Assembly (NCBI GenBank): GCA_019022495.1 | Contig: JAFEKR010000028.1 | Location: forward strand, 248,001-312,000 | Origin: Epichloe hybrida | Taxonomy: Eukaryota > Ascomycota > Sordariomycetes > Hypocreales > Clavicipitaceae | Direction of reading: 5' to 3' | DNA: 64,000 bases | Shown here: positions 48,377 through 58,307 of the stretch, piece after piece | How the letters are laid out: each line of letters begins with the position of its first letter | How positions within the stretch are numbered: the stretch's first letter is position 1 | The notes under the pieces: generated by a model | The model's input: the letters and a program-made list of their open reading frames with translations, nothing else | What the model was told of the DNA's origin: nothing | Database searches by the model: none | Program-made: the position numbers and the translations under genes

Positions 48377-50935
48377 TCATTTAGGCCCCTGATGTCGCTT
48401 ACTCTTCCTGGATGGCAACATGTTCAGTTTAACAGGAACAATAATCAACAGATTCGCCGCCGCGACGAGAACGCAAAACCCAAACGTCAAGCGCAAGGCA
48501 GCCTCGTAGCCCCTAATAACCTGCTCTCGATACGGGTCATCCAGCTTGGCGACAGCCTCGACAGAGGACCTGACCTTTGCAATGACGACGTCCTTGAGCT
48601 CCCCCTGCACGAAGTCATCCAGGTAGAAGACCAGGGCGTTTTGGAGAATCAGGCTGCTGACGGCCACGCCGAGGACCATGCCGACGCTCCGCCAGAGGAT
48701 CAACGTGCTCGACACAACGGCCTGTTCGGACTGCGGCGACGAGGCAAGAATGGCCATGAAGGTCCCTGGGAATTGGAACCCGTTGCTTATCGAGGACGGA
48801 AGCAGTGTGAGGAAAAACGCAAGTGGGGGGAGATCACGGCGCAGCAAGGCGAGACAGATTGTGCCGACGAGGTTGCTGGTTGTGCCACACACAAGAGGCC
48901 ATTTCAGACGCCTCGTCCATGAGATGCCGAAACCGGTTAGGGCGCCGGTCATGGAGGTGAAGAGGGTTGGCATGACGAGACGGAGACCGGAGTCGGTGGC
49001 GGACATGAGCAGGACGGCTTGGAAGTACAGGGGGCTGTTCCAAGTCATTTGATTAGTAGCCCCATGATGATGGAAGATAAAGAAAAAAAATGGTGAGTTG
49101 ATGTGGGACGTTAATATCCAACGTCTCAATGGAAAATGTTGATGGGAACGAAGAGAGCATATATAACAATAACGCAATGTAGTAGTATGTAGAGAAAATT
49201 GGTGTACTTGCTTTAAGTGTTGGTCATGGGGATGTTCTTTCTTTTAAAAAAGGGGAGAAAGAGAAGGGGAGAAAGGCAGAAGAATTGGAAAAAAAAAACC
49301 CACATATTGAAGTAAATGGCGTTGGACAGAAACGCAGCGAAAAAGTTGGAAAAAATTAAATTCGCCCGCGGCGAGTGCGTAACAAGATGCAGCGGCATGA
49401 TGGGCTTGTCGACTCTCGATTCAACCCAAATGAATGCGGGGAAGGAGACGATGAATATGACGAGGGAGGCCACGACGAGCGGATGGGACCCTAGATGTAC
49501 AATTAGTTGTCTTTTTGTTATGCGTTGGGACACGACGCGTTTGTGGTTCTCGCTGTCGTTGACATTGTACTCACATGGAAAGACGTTTCCGCCCAGGTTC
49601 TGATACCAGAGTTAGTATCATGTGTCCCAGAATCAACATGAATACGGAATGGTGTAATTGTAAGTCCTATACAAAGAGAGAGAGAGAGAAAGGGGGGGCA
49701 AAGGAGAGAAAACATCATACGCACCAGTCCCAAGATCAGAAACGAAACAGACACAGTCAACAGGACAGAGCCTTGGCGTCAAATTCCCTAATAGCCTGCA
49801 CAACCGACTTTCTCTCACCCTGAATGCCCAAACCGTCAGGGATAGCTACAGCCGAAATACACAGACAGATGACCATCGGGGGAATCTGGACGCCAAATTC
49901 CCATCGCCAGCCAAGTGCCTCGGCCATGGCGCCTCCCACGGCGGCACCGAGAGCAGAACCAACGCCGTATACCATGTTCATGTAGGATTGATATGATCCT
50001 CGTCGTCTAAAAGTCTCAAAGTCAATTCAATCGAGTTCAAATATGCATCCCCCCCGCCCCTCTTCTTCAGAGATGGCAACATAAGTAACAAAAGAGAGAA
50101 AGACAGACGTACTCAATAGGCACCAAGTCGCTCGTAATGATGCTCCCAAGCGACATAGCCCCCCCAGCACCGAGGCCACAGAATGCCCTGGCCACAATAA
50201 AGGACTCAATACTATTCGCAAGAGCACAACACAGCGTGGCGGCAGTGAAGACGGAGATGGTCCCCAGGAATAAGGGCTTCCGGCCTATGGCATCAGACAG
50301 ACGGCCCAGGAGCGGTTGGAACGCAGTGGATGTGAGCAGAAACGCCGTGGAGAGCCACGAGGCCGAGTTCGCGGCGCCAAAGTACGACGTGATGACGGGG
50401 TGGGAGGATGCCATGATGGTGCCGTCGAAGCATCCTATGAACTGGACCATGAGGATCTGCGAGAAGATGAACCAGAAACGGCCGCGGGGTATGCCGTTCA
50501 AGAAGAGCGGTGGCTCGCCGTCAGTCGAGTGGGAGCACGTCGAGAGTTGGAGGCAGTTGAGGACCCCCGGGGACGGAGGAGGGGGGATCGTTCCGAGGCA
50601 TTTCGTCTCGATGCGGCGATGCCCTGTTCACCGTATCGGCCTCGGTCTCGGTGTCTGCTCTCGAGAGAGGCATTGGACGTGAAGGGCCGGAGCATGGCCA
50701 GATCGGCTGGCTCTGGCTCCAGGAGGGGGCCTGTGGGCGGCACGGACCGAGACAGCATGTCGAAGTCGGGGCCATCTTCATCTTGGACATGGTAGCCAGG
50801 GCTGTGATGGTGATGGTGATTCTGACCGTGACGGTTGATGTGCTGCGGGACAGATACCGGCAAGGCACTCGGGGGGGTGGCATTGTGTGTGGCATTGTGT
50901 GTGGCATTGTGTGTGCTGTTGTGTGAAGCTGCCAT
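48377..50935 (-). pseudogene. DHA2-type MFS drug transporter with frameshift
   Basis: Fourteen-helix-type drug:H+ antiporter, broken in this sequence. Recognisable exons: about 50114-50540 (5' limit uncertain; donor after 50113), 49725-50006, 49575-49599, 49304-49490 and 48377-49034. The string CFDGTIMASSHPVITSYFG, motif GRLSDAIGRKP and MVYGVGSALGAAVGGAMAE identify the family. In the second of these exons the frame changes near 49770-49774 (GCCAAGG|CTCTG): one extra base would restore FDAK-GSVLLTVSVSFLILG, so a one-base deletion is inferred. Upstream, a segment with SERSPLL and THNA repeats starting at ATG 50935 is in a different frame from helix 1, and I could not place an intron linking them. 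Likely a pseudogene or an indel error; introns elsewhere remain intact. Confidence 0.72.
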
Positions 50936-51772
50936 GGTTGTGGCAGGCAGGTTGTTGCAAGCAGGTCGTGGCGGTGGGTGGCAACTTCCCTCCGAGGCCC
51001 TCCTCGCTCACTGGACTTATCCTTGACTTATCCTTGACTACCCGATCCGGAGAGACGTCGCGCCACTTGCTTCTTGGCCCACCTTGCCGTCGAGTGAGGT
51101 AAGCTAGGTCAGTCGCAATAGGATCACAGCCAAAAAAAGTGTAACGGGAGAGAAAGAGGAAGAGGAAGAGGAACATGGTTATATTGTTACATGGAGGCGG
51201 GTGGGGGAGATTAAACGCTCTCAATCAGCTTGTTCTATCACAAGGGAAAATTGCAAGGGGATCAACACCGAATCCCGGCACAGCCGACTCAAGACGAGCG
51301 TACGGAGTACACATGTACATATCATCAGATGTGACTGCGGCAGTGGCCGACCGGTCACAAAGGAACGCCTTTCCCCGCCTTCTCCCTCCGGGCCTCCGCT
51401 GCGGACCATGACGACAAAGCTGATCCAGAGACTACATACATCTGAGACCACTGAACTGGGACATTGATTTCGCTTGTTTCGCCATAGGTTGCGGGCCGCA
51501 TATGCTGTGTTCCATTGATCGCATTGGGTATATCCTCCTTCTACGGCTTTGATTTGCCAATTCCTACGGGCTTCTCCGTGGCCTTCTCGAGACGCCATCC
51601 TATTGCCGTCTGAGCGGTGCTGCTTGTGCTCCCTAGCCTTGCACAGCATGTCCCGATCTTTGCCATGCAGGTATATCCTTGTAGTGCTATGTGACTCCCC
51701 TTTTCTTCTTCATACGAACTACATATTCTTGGGATAGAACCCTGTTAACCAGGCCTGAGCCCCCGTCCCTAT
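50936..51772. other. Spacer 5' of DHA2 relic
   Basis: About 0.8 kb between the DHA2-type gene and the 3' end of the hexokinase gene. Contains TACGGAGTACACATGTACAT at 51301-51320, related to motifs at 39614 and 57075. Nothing coding recognised. Confidence 0.5.
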
Positions 51773-53588
51773 TCAGGTCCGTGACCTTTGGCTCGACAGT
51801 GCCGCTGCGACCAGTATGCCAGCTCCCGTGATGCCCCCGTCATGACAGGGACTCATGACCACGGACAGCTGTGTCCCGGCCCCGAACCTTCTTCGCACCA
51901 GTCCATCTATAAAGGCTTGACAATCCAACAGGTAGTCCTGGAAGTGGACAACGCAGCCTCCTGTGTAACCCACCCCCAGTTCACGCATGTCCGGGCTTGC
52001 CATCGACGCATCCTCTTCTTCTTCTGCGGGGAGCTCTCCACCGATGGTGAGCAGGGCAAGGATGGCCGCAGCTATGATCCCCGCAGCCCTCACCTCGATT
52101 GCCTTGGCGATGTGATAAAGAGCCTCGGCGTGATGTTCCGTCCAGGCAAAGCCGGATTCAGGTGACCCAGGAAATCCTTTACGCAGCATTGGTAAAAGAG
52201 TAGCTGCGTCCAATGGTTTGAAGTGGCTCAAGAACGTCGTCGTCAGACTGTCCTGCTGCAACATCTCGGAAGGTAGAGAATTCCGTGATACCTTGAGTGT
52301 CCCGATTAAATAATCGAGCAGTATGATGCGTCCGAGTTCCCCAAGGTATCTCCCAGCTGTCATGTACTCGAGCGGCTGAAAGCCAGGCTTCTCGTTTTGC
52401 GCACTCAGCTTGTCATCCCACGCATTGATCAGCCCCAAATCTCGCATCGGTGGCGCCGTTCCGTTGATACTCCACTCCGTGTTTACCGCAATCTTGGCAT
52501 TTTCTACCTTCTCGCCCGGCAAAACGTTGACGTTCCGGGGTCGTTTGCTGGGGTGGAGCATGCTCAACTTGACAGGTATGGTAGCATTACTGCCGGTTCC
52601 CAAAATCAGCCCCATGGTTGCACGACGGTGTGCCACCCCGTCATAGTTGAATATAAACGAGACAAGAGTAGACACCGAGTCATTCGCGATAGCAGCCACG
52701 TAAACTGGGGGAAGGTTGGTGCCGCGATGTTTAGCATAGGCGTCTCTCAGGCGGACGCCCAGATCAATACTGGGAGAGATGGCGAACCCTTTCCCCATTG
52801 ACTTTATGACGGCCCTGTCTAAGGAGGGTTGTTCCACCGGGAAACTAAACGTCACCCCCAGAGGGATTGGTGCATCTCGTGCAAGGTTGAATTTGCGGCA
52901 GCCTTCCTCTACGACCTCAGCTATGCATTCGCCAATCCAAAGAAACAGGCCGTCAGCATTGTCATTCTTCAAGTTATTAGCAATGGGCCATGACTTCTCC
53001 AAGTGCCGCTGTAGACGGCCTGAAGGCCAAGTTGATGAAGACTGTCCGCCGAGGTCACGACCACTAGCGTCAAGCGTCCCATTCGTCCCCAGACCGTGAG
53101 GCTTGCTCGTAGACAACTCTACAAAGCCAACTCGCAAGTTTGTCCCACCACTGGTTATATACCATGTTAGTCGGAGGAACCAGTGTATCTCCTTTCCTGG
53201 TGATGCCAGTGCTTACATATCAATGGCGAGATGTCTAGATGAATATACGTCAGTTTACGGGACATGTCTCCGAGACAATGGTATGCATGGGAAATTGACC
53301 TAGAAGAACTGAAAGCTTGCGAGGTAGACAGCACGGAGTAGCATCAAGATACAAAGAGATAGAATGAGAGAAAATGAGAAAAGCTCACCTGCCATGGCCG
53401 TGGTGTGCGACCGGGCGCAAAATGGATTCTGAGATGGGAGTGGGCAGAAACTGGTCGAGGGAATCGGCGGCGAGTTGCATGAAGTTCTGCAGGAATCGTT
53501 GGGAGAGCACGTGGCACTTCTCAATGTCAATGCTCATGGGCTGCAGGAAGCCATCCAGCAGAGCCGCCTGCTCTGGAGTCGAGCCCAT
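51773..53588 (-). CDS. Atypical hexokinase family protein
   Basis: Hexokinase-fold protein of the filamentous-fungal regulatory type (similar in layout to XprF/HxkC-like proteins). Three exons: 53389-53588, 53217-53234 and 51773-53150; introns 154 and 66 bp; 531 aa. The middle exon is only 18 nt and encodes part of the phosphate-1 loop, giving HLAIDIGGTNLRVGFVEL across both junctions. The sugar-binding block is TFSFPVEQPSL; the catalytic aspartate lies in AIANDSVSTLVSF; the adenosine motif is LILGTGSNA. The N-terminal segment LLDGFLQPMSIDIEKCHVLS is typical of this subgroup. Catalytic residues appear conserved, but members of this group can act in carbon or protease signalling rather than bulk phosphorylation; activity is not decidable from sequence alone. 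Confidence 0.85.
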
Positions 53589-54722
53589 TATGGTGGTGGT
53601 GGTGGCGACGGCGGCGGCGGGAACGCAGATGCCGATGATGAACAATCAGCAGTAGAAGCGTTCGGTGAATGAGGCGGATCAAAAGGAATCGACGAAGGGG
53701 AAAATCCTATATGGCTCGATTCAAGGTTGGGAGAGAGAGGTGGGAATCATGTTCACACAGCCGATTCCACGCATACGTGAACTGAGGTGGGCGAAATGGT
53801 AAAGGTATGGCCGGCCTGTCGCGACAACAGCGAGGCGGGTATTCAGAATATGAAAACTGGGATTTGGGAGGATCCAAAGGGCCCATGATTCTGAAGACGT
53901 AATAAAGTGTCTGGTGGAGGCCAGCCGGGCATCATGAGTCCTTGAATTCCCCGTTGACCGGAATTCCCCGTTGACCGGGTTCTGGAGACTGGTACAGTGG
54001 TACAAAGAAAATAAGTGGGCAGGCGCGGCCAAGGCCCCTGTGCAGTGTGGACCCATCTGCAACTCGGGCAGGCACGGCGTGTGTTATGACAATTATTTAT
54101 TAACAAGACGAGGAGCGGCAAAACTGATGGACTATGTCCATAAGGAGGAATCACGAACGGCTTCCAGTTCTTCCAGTTCCGCACATGTTTGTTCTGCATG
54201 TTTACCATAGACCTGTGGATATTAATCTTACTCATTTTCTTCTTCGCCATGTCCAACCATGGCATCCACGCCCAACTTCTTTTGCCACAGTGTAAAATTC
54301 GACAACATGGGCGAGCTGACATTGTACGCTCAGCAACGCATGGCTGGATTGAATTATAACTGTTAATGACAACACATTGTTCCCGGCCTGGATTTGAACG
54401 TGATGGGATGCCAGGAGAGGGCGGGGCACCCTCTCTCTGTATGTATGTAATATGTATGTATGTCATATGTATGTATGTCATATGTATGTATGTCATATGT
54501 ATGTATGTCATATGTATGTATGTCATATGTATGTATGTCATATATATGTATGTAATATGTATGTATGTCATATATATGTATGTAATATGTATGTATGTCA
54601 TATATATGTATGTAATATGTATGTATGTACGTTACGCCCGTACCCGCAACCCTTTCTCGTCCGACTTCTCCTAGCAAAGATCAGCAAAGAACTTGGATCA
54701 AATTCATACTACTTGCTTCACT
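53589..54722. other. Spacer with direct repeats and minisatellite
   Basis: About 1.1 kb. A GGTGGT/GGCGGC tract lies at 53592-53621 just upstream of the hexokinase start. A 17-bp direct repeat (GAATTCCCCGTTGACCG) occurs twice in tandem near 53944-53977. The large minisatellite at 54439-54630 is listed separately. No gene recognised. Confidence 0.5.
54439..54630. repeat. 15-bp minisatellite (TATGTATGTATGTCA)
   Basis: About 12-13 tandem copies of a 15-bp unit, with variant units in which TGTCATATG becomes TGTAATATG or TGTCATATATATG alternating toward the 3' end. The alternation suggests higher-order duplication of a 30-bp unit. It is open in several frames only because the unit length is a multiple of three; I do not regard it as coding. 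It lies immediately upstream of the glutamyl-tRNA synthetase relic. Confidence 0.9.
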
Positions 54723-56690
54723 ATGAATAGTCACGACTTTCTTAGAATTCGAAGCGGTCTTTCTGTTCAAGATTTCAAGACCCTTGAACCAATACTTGTT
54801 GATTTCAATCGCTTTCTTACGCTGTGAACTTTTGTGGGTGGCTACACACTGAGCCAGAAAGACAAGACCCTATGGTCCAACCTCCGCATGAACAAGGTTG
54901 CCCTCGGCTTAATTCGACGGTCTGCATTCTTGAATGTTACACGATGGTTCGCTTATCTAGAAACTACCTGTCCCGAGGTCCAAGATGAAGTCAAAATTCG
55001 CCAAAATGAGGCAAAATCTACAACCGCGCCAGCTAGTCAATCAGCGAGTCGGTATAACATGCAGCTGCAGGATACGGAGAATGGGGTGGTCACCAGGTTC
55101 CCTCCCGAGCCATCGTTGGTCAGGCCAATTCTGCGACGTTTTGAACAGAATCTACTAACATCCGTCAGTGGTTATTTGCACATCGGTCACGCCAAGGCAG
55201 CTTTTTTGAACGACTACTTTGCGCACGATGCCTTCAAGGGCTCTCTCATCTTACGATTCGATGATACAAACCCTAAGAAAGAGAAGCAAGAATACGAGGA
55301 CTCTATAGTGGAAGACCTTAGTCTTCTTGGAATCAAAAGTCGGCGGATCACCTACACAAGCGACTATTTCGAGCAGCTTTATCAGCTATGCCAAAAATTG
55401 ATCTCTGACGGCAAGGCATATGCCGACGACACTGACCCGGAAATCCAAAAAAAAGATCGATACAATCGACTGCCCAGTGCACGGCGAGATCGACCCGCTA
55501 GTGAGAGTCTTGCCATTTTTAAAGAAATGCGCGACGGAACGAACGTTGGCAAGCAGCATTGTATCCGCGCCCGCATTGCTTTCGACAGCGATAATGGTGC
55601 AATGCGCGATCCTATTATCTATCGTTTTCCAAGATGGTAGGAAGACGAGACTCCGCATCCACACCATAGAACAGGATGGGCATGGAACATCTATCCGACA
55701 TACGACTTCGCCTGCCCCCTAGTCGACTCTCTTGAAGGGGTGACCCACGCTCTTCGAACGACTGAGTATGCTGATCGCAATGAACAGTATGAATGGTTCT
55801 TGAAGGCACTCGACATGCGCCACGTCTATCTCTGGGACTTTGCGAGAATTAACTTCATTCGAACATTCTTATCGAAGCGAAAGCTCTCCAAGGTTGTCGA
55901 TACTGGTAGAGTTACTGGTTGGGATGACCCACGAATGCCAACTGTGCGAGGCATTCTTCGTCGTGGCCTCACTGTGAATACTCTCCGTGAGTTTATGCTC
56001 AAACAAGGGCCAAGCCGAAATGTGGTCAATATGGATTGGACCACTCTCTGGGCTATGAACAAGAAGTCAATTGATCCAGTTGCGCCTAGACACACGGCCG
56101 TGGAAGAGAAGTATGTTGTCCCTGTCACTGTTATCGGGGGTCCCGATATCCCTTATGGAGAGACTCGGCCTAAACATCCCGAAAATCCCGCAGTGGGGAC
56201 AAAGATGATTGCATTTGCAAACAAAATCTTGTTTGACCAAGCCGACGCCACTCTTTTCAAAGAAGATGAAGAGATTACGGTCATGGCCTGGGGGAATGCG
56301 TTTGTTAGGCGTATTACTAGATCCGACGAAGGAGTCGTCACTGATGTTCTTGTTGAACTTTACCTTGAGGGTAATGTCGCAAAAACAGATAAGAAAGTTC
56401 ACTGGCTAGCTGCTTGTGGTAGTGAGCTTGGCAAAGCCGAACTTTGGGACTTTGACTATCTCCTCTCCAAAGACACTTTGGAAAAGGGCGATGACCTTGA
56501 GCGTCTCCTTAACCCTGTCACTGCCACAACTACAGACGCACTGCTGGACTCAAACTCGGTGACACTATCTGAGGGAGACACAATTCAATTGGAGAGAAAA
56601 GGCTACTTTCGCGTGGACAAGTCTATCAACAAAGGTCCTGGCGGTAAAATGGTGCTTTTTAAAATCCCTACTGGTTCTTTGAAAGGTTGA
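54723..56690 (+). pseudogene. Degenerate cytosolic glutamyl-tRNA synthetase copy
   Basis: Relic or damaged copy of the class I enzyme that charges tRNA-Glu. From ATG 54723 the frame reads a GST-C-like segment (FKTLEPILVDFNRFLTL), a TGA at 54825-54827, then VALGLIRR and GVVTRFPPEPS. A 54-bp intron (55115-55168, branch CTAAC) restores the SGYLHIGHAKAA signature. The core continues (LRFDDTNPKKEK) to PIIYRFPRW, a TAG at 55638-55640, and then in the same frame WNIYPTYDFACPLVDSLEGV, the KMSKS-type loop SKRKLSKV and the anticodon-binding region, ending at 56690. Both stops lie in otherwise conserved positions; the TGA matches an arginine CGA changed by one transition. No further frameshift is seen. 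The far N-terminal part of the family is not visible. A recent decay of a duplicate is the simplest reading. Confidence 0.8.
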
Positions 56691-57311
56691 TCTCAGACTT
56701 GTGCTAGAAATGTCCTTCTTCCTTGCCAGACTTGAGCTATAAAAAAATCCAGAGGTATATAGTTTGACTACTTTTATTTAGAATCTAGTTAGTCCCTAGG
56801 GTATGTAAAGAGTGTAGGCTTCAGACCACGTAACGGGCGCTTCAACTCACAGGATTATTGAAATTGAATTGTTGCAGACCATGTAGGCTGGAAGGTCGTG
56901 GCAGCGGTCCATTAAAATCTCTAGTCGTCTCCCTCCCCTACCCCCATAATATACCCGGGCTGGCCATATACAACAAGATGTCTAATCCGTACTCCGTAAT
57001 CCGTAATCCGTAATCCGTAATCCGTAATCCGTAATCCGTAATCCGTAATCCGTAATCCGTAATCCGTAATCCGTAATCCGTACATGTACATAGAAACGCC
57101 CGGGGCCCACTTATGCCTTGCTCACGCGCGCCTCCCGGGCGCTCAACAGCGAATAAATACACGCGCCAAGTCGGCTTCTCCCTCGTGCCCTTTTAACTCT
57201 ACTAACTTACCGTTTGCCGTCTGCAGCAAGCAGCATCCGCTCGTGTGGCCAAGAGAGAAACGGCATCGTCGCCGAGCTCATCAACTCACCAGGACCCGAC
57301 CACAGGTAATC
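56691..57311. other. Spacer with heptamer array
   Basis: About 0.6 kb between the synthetase relic and the GILT-like gene. The TAATCCG array (56983-57082) is listed separately. The remaining sequence is an ordinary leader for the GILT-like gene with pyrimidine-rich stretches. Confidence 0.5.
56983..57082. repeat. TAATCCG heptamer tandem array
   Basis: About 13 near-perfect copies of a 7-bp unit (TAATCCG) preceded by a TACTCCGTA (56990-56998) and followed by GTACATGTAC. The unit is the core of a motif scattered through spacers in this window (for example 10601, 17210, 38842, 39614, 45435, 51301, 59620). The array is too short and of the wrong sequence to be a telomere repeat. Confidence 0.92.
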
Positions 57312-58307
57312 ATGGACGAGAAGCGAAGTCTGAGCCAGGCCCTTCCTACCAAGAGCAGACACCCAGCATCCATGTCGCCTTTTTCTCTTATCCGGCGGTA
57401 CCTGCTCCCTCTTCTGGCCGTTTTCCTGCTCTTCCACGGCCTATACAGTGTCTCGAACCGATATAGCTTCGTCCAACCAAGCGCAGCGCATTTAGTGCCG
57501 TTGGAGGCGCACATTATCAGTAAATGCCCAGATACCAGGGTAAGTGCTCATCAATCCAAGTGCGACCGAGAGTGTCAAAAGGGGCCGGGGGGGGGGGTTC
57601 CCGCTCCTAGGAACTTCGGGTGCTGACAAGACATCTTCTAGGATGCCTTGAGAGAGCTCATCCTCCCCGTTATGCAGCGGGTCTACGACAAGGTTGACTT
57701 CAAGCTGAACTATATCGGAACGTATGTAAAACATTTGACGTCGGGCTATTATCCTCAACTACACAGGGCAAGGTCTTGGATACTGATGGTCTCTCTCCTC
57801 CGTTAAGTCCTACTGCCGACGACGGCGTCGACTGCAAACACGGCCCGTCTGAATGCATGGGCAACATCATCGAGCTTTGCGCTCGCGAAGTGTATCCCGA
57901 CCCCAAGATCAATCTCGGCTTCATCATGTGCTTGACCCGCGACTACAGCCATATCCCCAACAGGGCTCTCGTTGAAGATTGCGCTTTGGAGCACGCCATC
58001 GATATCAAGGCCATCAACGAGTGCGCTACAAAGGATGACGGCGCACACGGCATGGACTTGTTGCGAGCAAGCGTGGAGCGAACAGCAGAGGCAAGTACAA
58101 CGTGCGGAAGAATAAGCCAAGAGCCATGTCGAATCGTACTGAACTGACGTAACGGCACAGGCCAACGTAAGTATCAGCTGCACTATCCGCCTCAACAATG
58201 AAATCTACTGCATCCGCGACGGCGGCGAATGGAAGAATTGCCCCCACGGCTCTGGTGTCAACGATCTCGTCATAGCTATTGAGAAGCTGTTTTCCCACTC
58301 TTCTTAA
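57312..58307 (+). CDS. GILT-family thiol reductase-like protein
   Basis: Secreted or vacuolar protein of the gamma-interferon-inducible lysosomal thiol reductase family. Four exons: 57312-57539, 57642-57721, 57808-58090 and 58161-58307; introns 102, 86 and 70 bp; 245 aa. The last intron has a GC donor (GAG|GCAAGT). A signal anchor (RRYLLPLLAVFLLFHGLYSV, about 27-46) is followed by EAHIISKCPDTRDAL; the usual fungal active-site pattern here is CPDxxDC, so the second cysteine is replaced by alanine. The GILT signature follows as CKHGPSECMGN, with LVEDCALEHAIDI and CTIRLNNEIYCIRDGGEWKNC. The stop at 58305-58307 lies inside the coding 3' end of DCS1 on the other strand (32-nt overlap). Redox activity is doubtful without the second cysteine. 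Confidence 0.82.

Noticed and set aside
54366..54730. Open frames across the 15-bp minisatellite (repeated YVICM or YDIHT)
   Set aside because: Unit length divisible by three makes all frames open; no non-repeat coding context.
56983..57082. TAATCCG array as telomere or CRISPR
   Set aside because: Not a TTAGGG-type repeat, no spacers between units, and internal chromosomal context.
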